In this document: piece by piece, positions 60,604 to 64,000 of the stretch
Position numbering within the stretch: the first letter of the stretch is position 1
Layout of the letters: each line of letters opens with the position of its first letter
Origin: RUG11462 sp045539315
Lineage (GTDB): Bacteria; Bacillota; Clostridia; Oscillospirales; Acutalibacteraceae
Direction: 5' to 3'
Length of the DNA stretch: 64,000 bases
NCBI GenBank assembly: GCA_045539315.1
Contig: JAZQFC010000046.1
Coordinates: 33,155 to 97,154, forward strand
Position numbers and translations under genes: made by a program
Notes under the pieces: generated by a model
Database searches by the model: none
The model's input: the letters and a program-made list of their open reading frames with translations, nothing else
What the model was told of the DNA's origin: nothing

Positions 60604-60915
60604 ATGAAAAACAGTGTTGAATACGCAGATTTATTATTTGGTGTGGGTAGCGCAACTTCGGCAGGTCCTACTTTGCCGTCAGGGTCTATTCATCCAAGCC
60701 CCGAAACGCTTGAAAAAGACAATGGTGGATATTTGAGAAATCAACCTATAATCGGCTTTGGTCAGGCATATACTTCAGGCTCCGGCGGAGTTAAAAGTTA
60801 CGGCAATTTTCTTATTTGCCCTACTATTGATGATGTAGAAATTGATAGCAAAAAACGCGCTTCATTCGCTATTGAAAAAAGCGAAAAAGCAAAGTGCTAT
60901 GAGTATAAGGACTGA
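60604..60915 (+). pseudogene. Truncated GH92-type alpha-mannosidase N terminus
   Basis: The 103-residue ORF corresponds to the N-terminal part of GH92 exo-alpha-mannosidases. The opening YADLLFGVGSATSAGPTLPS matches the family's NPFIGTGxxxxTYPGA pattern, SGSIHPSPETLEK the FGMVQLSPDT pattern and IIGFGQAYTSGSGGVKSYGN the GFSHTHLSGTGxxDYGD pattern. It stops after ASFAIEKSEKAKCYEYKD, where a full GH92 continues for about 600 residues. AGGAGT precedes the ATG, and the stop codon lies inside a terminator hairpin, so a stable short transcript is made. It may be a decayed gene or a small protein in its own right. It has no signal peptide. Confidence 0.6.
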
Positions 60916-60935
60916 TTAATTATCAGTCCTTTTTA
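60907..60935 (+). terminator. Terminator overlapping the GH92-fragment stop codon
   Basis: The stem AAGGACTGAT/ATCAGTCCTT with loop TAATT contains the TGA stop in its left arm and is followed by five T residues. Confidence 0.85.
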
Positions 60936-61119
60936 ATTTACATAACTTTTTTAAAAAATATGATTATGTTAATCAAAAAAAGTCGAAAGTCGGCGAAAAC
61001 CCTTTGTTTATGCGAATAATATTTTTAACATTTTCAACATAGTTTTCAACATTCGCGTTTTATGTAAACCAAAAGTGATATTTTTTTAAAGAAATTATGA
61101 AAAATATTGCTAAATATTC

Positions 61120-61147
61120 TTGTAAAATCCTGAATTTTTGCTATAAT
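61120..61147 (+). promoter_or_regulatory. Promoter of typA
   Basis: TTGTAA (61120-61125), a 16-nt spacer and a perfect TATAAT (61142-61147) stand 46 nt before the start. The preceding region from 60936 is AT-rich and without genes. Confidence 0.6.
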
Positions 61148-61192
61148 GTATTATGTATGAATATGTAATTTTTTAAAAGGACAGATAAATTT

Positions 61193-63016
61193 ATGTTAGA
61201 CACCAAAAAGATTAGAAATGTAGCGATTATTGCTCACGTTGACCACGGTAAAACAACACTCGTTGATGAAATGTTAAAACAGTCTGGCACATTCAGAGAA
61301 AACGAGGCGGTTGCAGAGCGAGTTATGGACTCGAATGATTTGGAAAGAGAGCGCGGAATTACTATTCTCGCTAAAAATACAAGTATCTTTTATAAAGACC
61401 ATAAAATTAATATTGTTGACACTCCGGGCCACGCAGATTTTGGCGGCGAGGTTGAGCGTATTCTTTTAATGGTAGATGCAGTTGTGTTATTAGTTGATGC
61501 TTTTGAAGGTTGTATGCCTCAAACTCGTTTTGTTTTAAAAAAAGCGCTCGGTCTTGGCAAAAAGCCAATTGTAGTTCTTAATAAAATTGATAGAGATGGC
61601 GCAAGACCTATTGAAGTTGTTGATGAAGTGCTTGATTTGTTTATCGAACTCGGCGCAGATGATGACCAACTTGAATTCCCTGTAGTTTATGCTTCAGGCA
61701 GAGCAGGTTATGCGTCTTTGGATCCAGAGGTTAAGGGCGAAGATTTGCGCCCACTTCTTGATATGATTATAAATGAAGCACCAGCGCCTGAAAACGACCC
61801 TGAAGGACCATTGCAACTTCTTTTCTCTAATATTGATTATGATGATTATGTTGGCAGAATTGGTATCGGTAGAGTTGAGCGTGGCGTTGTAAGGGTAAAT
61901 GATAGAGTTGTTTTGTGCAAACAAGATGATTCACAACAAAATGTTAAAATTTCTCGTCTTTATACATTCAGTGGCTTGAACAGAGTTGAAACAGATGAGG
62001 CAGTTGCAGGCGATATCGTTTGCGTTTCAGGTATTGAAGACCTTAACATCGGTGAAACTGCTTGTGACCCTGAATGTGTTGAAAAAATGGACTTTGTTAA
62101 AATAGATGAGCCTACAATTGCGATGAACTTTATTGTTAATGATTCGCCTTTTGCAGGTAAAGAAGGCAAATTTGTAACTTCTCGTAATCTTCGTGATAGA
62201 TTATTTAAAGAAGTTGAAACAAACGTTTCAATGCGTGTTGAAGAAACTGATTCTGCTGATACATTTAAAGTTTCAGGCAGAGGCGAGTTGCATTTATCAA
62301 TTCTTATTGAAACAATGCGCCGTCAAGGTTATGAATTCCAGGTTTCTCGTCCACAAGTAATTTATAAAAAAGGTCCAAATGGCGAAACTTTAGAGCCAAT
62401 GGAACTTTTAATGATAGAAGTGCCTGAAAATTATGTTGGCGCTGTTATGGAGAAACTCGGAAATAGAAAAGCAGAACTTCTTAATATGGGCACTCGTGAG
62501 ACAGGTATGACTCATCTTGAATTTAAAATTCCTGCTCGTGGCCTTATGTCTTATAGAAGCGAGTTTTTAACTGATACAAACGGTAATGGTATTATGAACC
62601 ATATTTTTTCAAGTTATGAAGAGTATAAAGGCGACATTGACCAACGCCCTTCCGGTTCAATTGTTGCTTTTGAAACAGGTACAACCACTTCTTATGGTCT
62701 TTATAACACCCAAGACCGTGGTCGCCTTTTCGTTGGCGCAGGTGTTGAAGTTTATGAAGGTCAAATCGTTGGCGAAAGCCCAAAAGCCGAAGATTTGGTT
62801 TGCAATGTTTGTAAGAAAAAACAAGTTACAAATATGCGTTCATCAAGTTCTGATGAGGCACTTCGCTTAACCCCTCCATCAATTCTATCTCTCGAGCGTT
62901 CACTCGAGTTTATTAAAGATGATGAATTAGTAGAAGTAACCCCTGAATCAATCCGTCTTCGTAAAATGGTTCTCTCAAAAGAACAAAGAATGAAATTGTT
63001 GCATAGAAGCAAGTAA
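61193..63016 (+). CDS. typA: GTPase TypA/BipA
   Basis: A ribosome-associated GTPase linked to 50S assembly, stress and cold growth. The 607-residue product has canonical motifs: HVDHGKTTLVDEMLKQSG (P-loop), ERERGITILAKNTS-type switch I (ERGITI), VDTPGHADFGGEVERIL and LNKIDRDGARP. The C-terminal domain RPSGSIVAFETGTTTSYGLY is diagnostic of BipA against EF-G. AAAAGGA precedes the ATG by 11 nt. It is transcribed from its own promoter; a RAYT gene follows 7 nt later. Confidence 0.97.
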   Translation: MLDTKKIRNVAIIAHVDHGKTTLVDEMLKQSGTFRENEAVAERVMDSNDLERERGITILAKNTSIFYKDHKINIVDTPGHADFGGEVERILLMVDAVVLLVDAFEGCMPQTRFVLKKALGLGKKPIVVLNKIDRDGARPIEVVDEVLDLFIELGADDDQLEFPVVYASGRAGYASLDPEVKGEDLRPLLDMIINEAPAPENDPEGPLQLLFSNIDYDDYVGRIGIGRVERGVVRVNDRVVLCKQDDSQQNVKISRLYTFSGLNRVETDEAVAGDIVCVSGIEDLNIGETACDPECVEKMDFVKIDEPTIAMNFIVNDSPFAGKEGKFVTSRNLRDRLFKEVETNVSMRVEETDSADTFKVSGRGELHLSILIETMRRQGYEFQVSRPQVIYKKGPNGETLEPMELLMIEVPENYVGAVMEKLGNRKAELLNMGTRETGMTHLEFKIPARGLMSYRSEFLTDTNGNGIMNHIFSSYEEYKGDIDQRPSGSIVAFETGTTTSYGLYNTQDRGRLFVGAGVEVYEGQIVGESPKAEDLVCNVCKKKQVTNMRSSSSDEALRLTPPSILSLERSLEFIKDDELVEVTPESIRLRKMVLSKEQRMKLLHRSK

Positions 63017-63152
63017 GATTCAAATGGAAGAACTACCAAAAAGAAAGCAACCAAGTTTGAGTTGTTACGATTATTCGAGCAATGGTGCATATTTTATAAC
63101 AATATGCACACATAACAGAGCAGAATTGTTTTTAAAAACTATAAGAAACGAT

Positions 63153-63178
63153 GTAGGGGCGACCCTGTGTGGTCGCCC
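63153..63178 (+). repeat. REP-like hairpin with GTAG foot inside the RAYT gene, copy 1
   Basis: GTAG (63153-63156) is followed directly by GGGCGACC (63157-63164), a 6-nt loop and GGTCGCCC (63171-63178). It is in frame with the RAYT coding sequence. Confidence 0.75.
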
Positions 63179-63307
63179 GAACAATCCTGATAAAATGATT
63201 CAAAAATGGCTTTTAGAAATTGAAAATAAATTTTTAGAAACCAAGATAGATTATTATTGCATTATGCCAAATCATATTCATTTTATATTGTTTTTTGAAT
63301 CAAAAAC

Positions 63308-63333
63308 GGGCGACCACGCAGGGTCGCCCCTAC
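63308..63333 (-). repeat. REP-like hairpin with GTAG foot inside the RAYT gene, copy 2 (inverted)
   Basis: The same element in the opposite direction: on the minus strand GTAG (63333-63330), GGGCGACC, a 6-nt loop and GGTCGCCC. Over 27 nt it matches copy 1 with a single difference. The two copies are about 130 bp apart and could pair with each other. Confidence 0.75.
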
Positions 63334-63550
63334 AAGATGTTATTAGCTGGTTGAAAACAATGGTAACTAATGAATATATCAAAGGTGTGAAAAAAGGATT
63401 ATATATACCCTTTGATAAAAAATTATGGCAACGTGGATACTACGAACACATTATTCGAAATGAAAGAGATTTGTTTGAAATTCGCAGATATATCAAAGAA
63501 AACCCAATTAAATGGGAAACTGATGAGTATTTTTCAAAAGGAGAAATGTT

Positions 63551-64000
63551 ATGACCATAGAGGTAAAAGGAATAAAACTTAATTATGAAATCCTAGGCGA
63601 AGGTACAGACATTCTCTTTTTGCATGGATGGGGCGCTTCGCTTGAGAGTTTCAAAAGGATGATAGCGCCACTATCAAGCCATTTTAGATGTATTTCTCTT
63701 GACGCGCCTGGTTGTGGCAAATCGGATTTACCAAGTGAGCCACTCACACCAAAAGATTACTGCGAAATCACCAAAGAGTTTATGGACAAAATTGGCATAA
63801 AAGACCCTATTATGATAGGTCACTCAAATGGTGGCAGAACAATTCTTAATATGTGCGCTGACGGTTTAGTTAGTCCTAAAAAGATAGTGCTTTTTGGCGC
63901 GGCAGGAATAAAGAGTAAAAAAACATTTAAACAAAAAGTGCGTCAAGCAACTTATAAAACCTGTCGCAGAGTTTTAACTTTGCCGATAGTAAGACTTTAT
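63551..64000 (+). CDS. Alpha/beta hydrolase, cut by the window end
   Basis: The first 150 residues of an alpha/beta hydrolase of unknown substrate. Visible parts are the oxyanion block LFLHGWGASLESF (residues about 23-35), the strand DAPGCGKSDLPS and the nucleophile elbow IGHSNGGRT with catalytic Ser. This matches haloperoxidase- and esterase-like family members. The start ATG overlaps the RAYT stop (ATGA). The catalytic Asp and His would lie beyond the window. Basic residues (KQKVRQATYKTCRRV) open the cap domain. There is no signal peptide, so it is cytosolic. Confidence 0.85.
   Translation, partial: MTIEVKGIKLNYEILGEGTDILFLHGWGASLESFKRMIAPLSSHFRCISLDAPGCGKSDLPSEPLTPKDYCEITKEFMDKIGIKDPIMIGHSNGGRTILNMCADGLVSPKKIVLFGAAGIKSKKTFKQKVRQATYKTCRRVLTLPIVRLY

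Larger units (their letters stand above)
63024..63554 (+). mobile_element. REP-associated tyrosine transposase (RAYT, Y1/HUH type)
   Basis: A domesticated IS200/IS605-like transposase that acts on REP hairpins. The 176-residue product has the opening YDYSSNGAYFITICTHNRAE, the HUH motif MPNHIHFILFF (His-Ile-His) and the Tyr helix FEIRRYIKENPIKW. These are the three landmarks of RAYTs. The family usually has about 150-200 residues. Two loops (VGATLCGRPNN and KTGDHAGSPLQD) are encoded by REP-like palindromes embedded in the gene. It follows typA by 7 nt without a clear ribosome site and overlaps the next gene by 4 nt (ATGA). No terminal inverted repeats of an IS were seen, as expected for a RAYT. 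Confidence 0.9.

Noticed and set aside
61017..61120. Repeated AACATTTTCAAC-type words upstream of typA considered as an operator
   Set aside because: They are short and in very AT-rich DNA, so chance similarity is likely.

Overview
The window looks like a chromosomal segment of an AT-rich, Gram-positive, fibre-degrading gut clostridium of the Ruminococcaceae/Oscillospiraceae kind. The signs are AAGGAGG-type ribosome sites, frequent GTG/TTG starts, sigma-A promoters, a type I dockerin, and secreted plant-polysaccharide enzymes (a CE2-type esterase and a GH5 glucanase). There is no rRNA and no CRISPR array. One tRNA gene (Arg-ACG) is present.

Layout. 0-9 kb: dockerin-bearing esterase, asparagine synthetase, glycogen synthase, a large membrane protein of unknown function, a HAD phosphatase and a secreted leucine-rich-repeat protein. 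9-24 kb: mostly housekeeping: an EF-G paralogue, tRNA-Arg, a stand-alone adenylating ligase with malic enzyme, a FucO-like dehydrogenase, a cation efflux protein, MnmG, a membrane-anchored XRE regulator, YceD-L32, a radical-SAM DUF512 protein and a prolyl-tRNA deacylase-like protein. 24-31 kb: an AraC-controlled operon without signal peptides: enolase-superfamily dehydratase, two GH10-like hydrolases, an RraA-like aldolase and an SDR. This looks like an intracellular sugar-acid pathway. 31-36.5 kb: a second AraC gene, then two secreted proteins sharing duplicated modules (one carries GH5), with a 47-codon ORF between them. 36.5-36.75 kb: an island of mosaic intergenic repeats. 37-40 kb: ACT protein, homoserine dehydrogenase and aspartate kinase.

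40-51 kb is the most striking region. A two-component system is followed by a seven-gene operon: MBOAT acyltransferase, three tandem paralogous membrane SGNH proteins, an adenylating ligase, an acyl carrier protein and a secreted SGNH protein with Fn3-like domains. It has the logic of the dlt (D-alanylation) operon, but the ligase appears to lack the amino-group-binding Asp and the SGNH component is tripled. I read it as an extracytoplasmic acylation system with an unknown acyl group and an unknown polymer target.

51-56.5 kb: aminotransferase, an inverted intergenic repeat, TrpS, a phosphohexomutase and an FAD oxidoreductase. 56.5-60.5 kb: a compact restriction-modification island with an HNH nuclease, a small protein and two DNA methyltransferases. 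60.6-64 kb: a short GH92 N-terminal fragment with its own terminator, TypA/BipA, a REP-associated tyrosine transposase (RAYT) whose coding region holds two inverted REP-like hairpins with GTAG feet, and the start of an alpha/beta hydrolase. Similar GTAG-foot hairpins occur in the 36.5 kb repeat island.

All assignments come from reading motifs and context. No database search was run.
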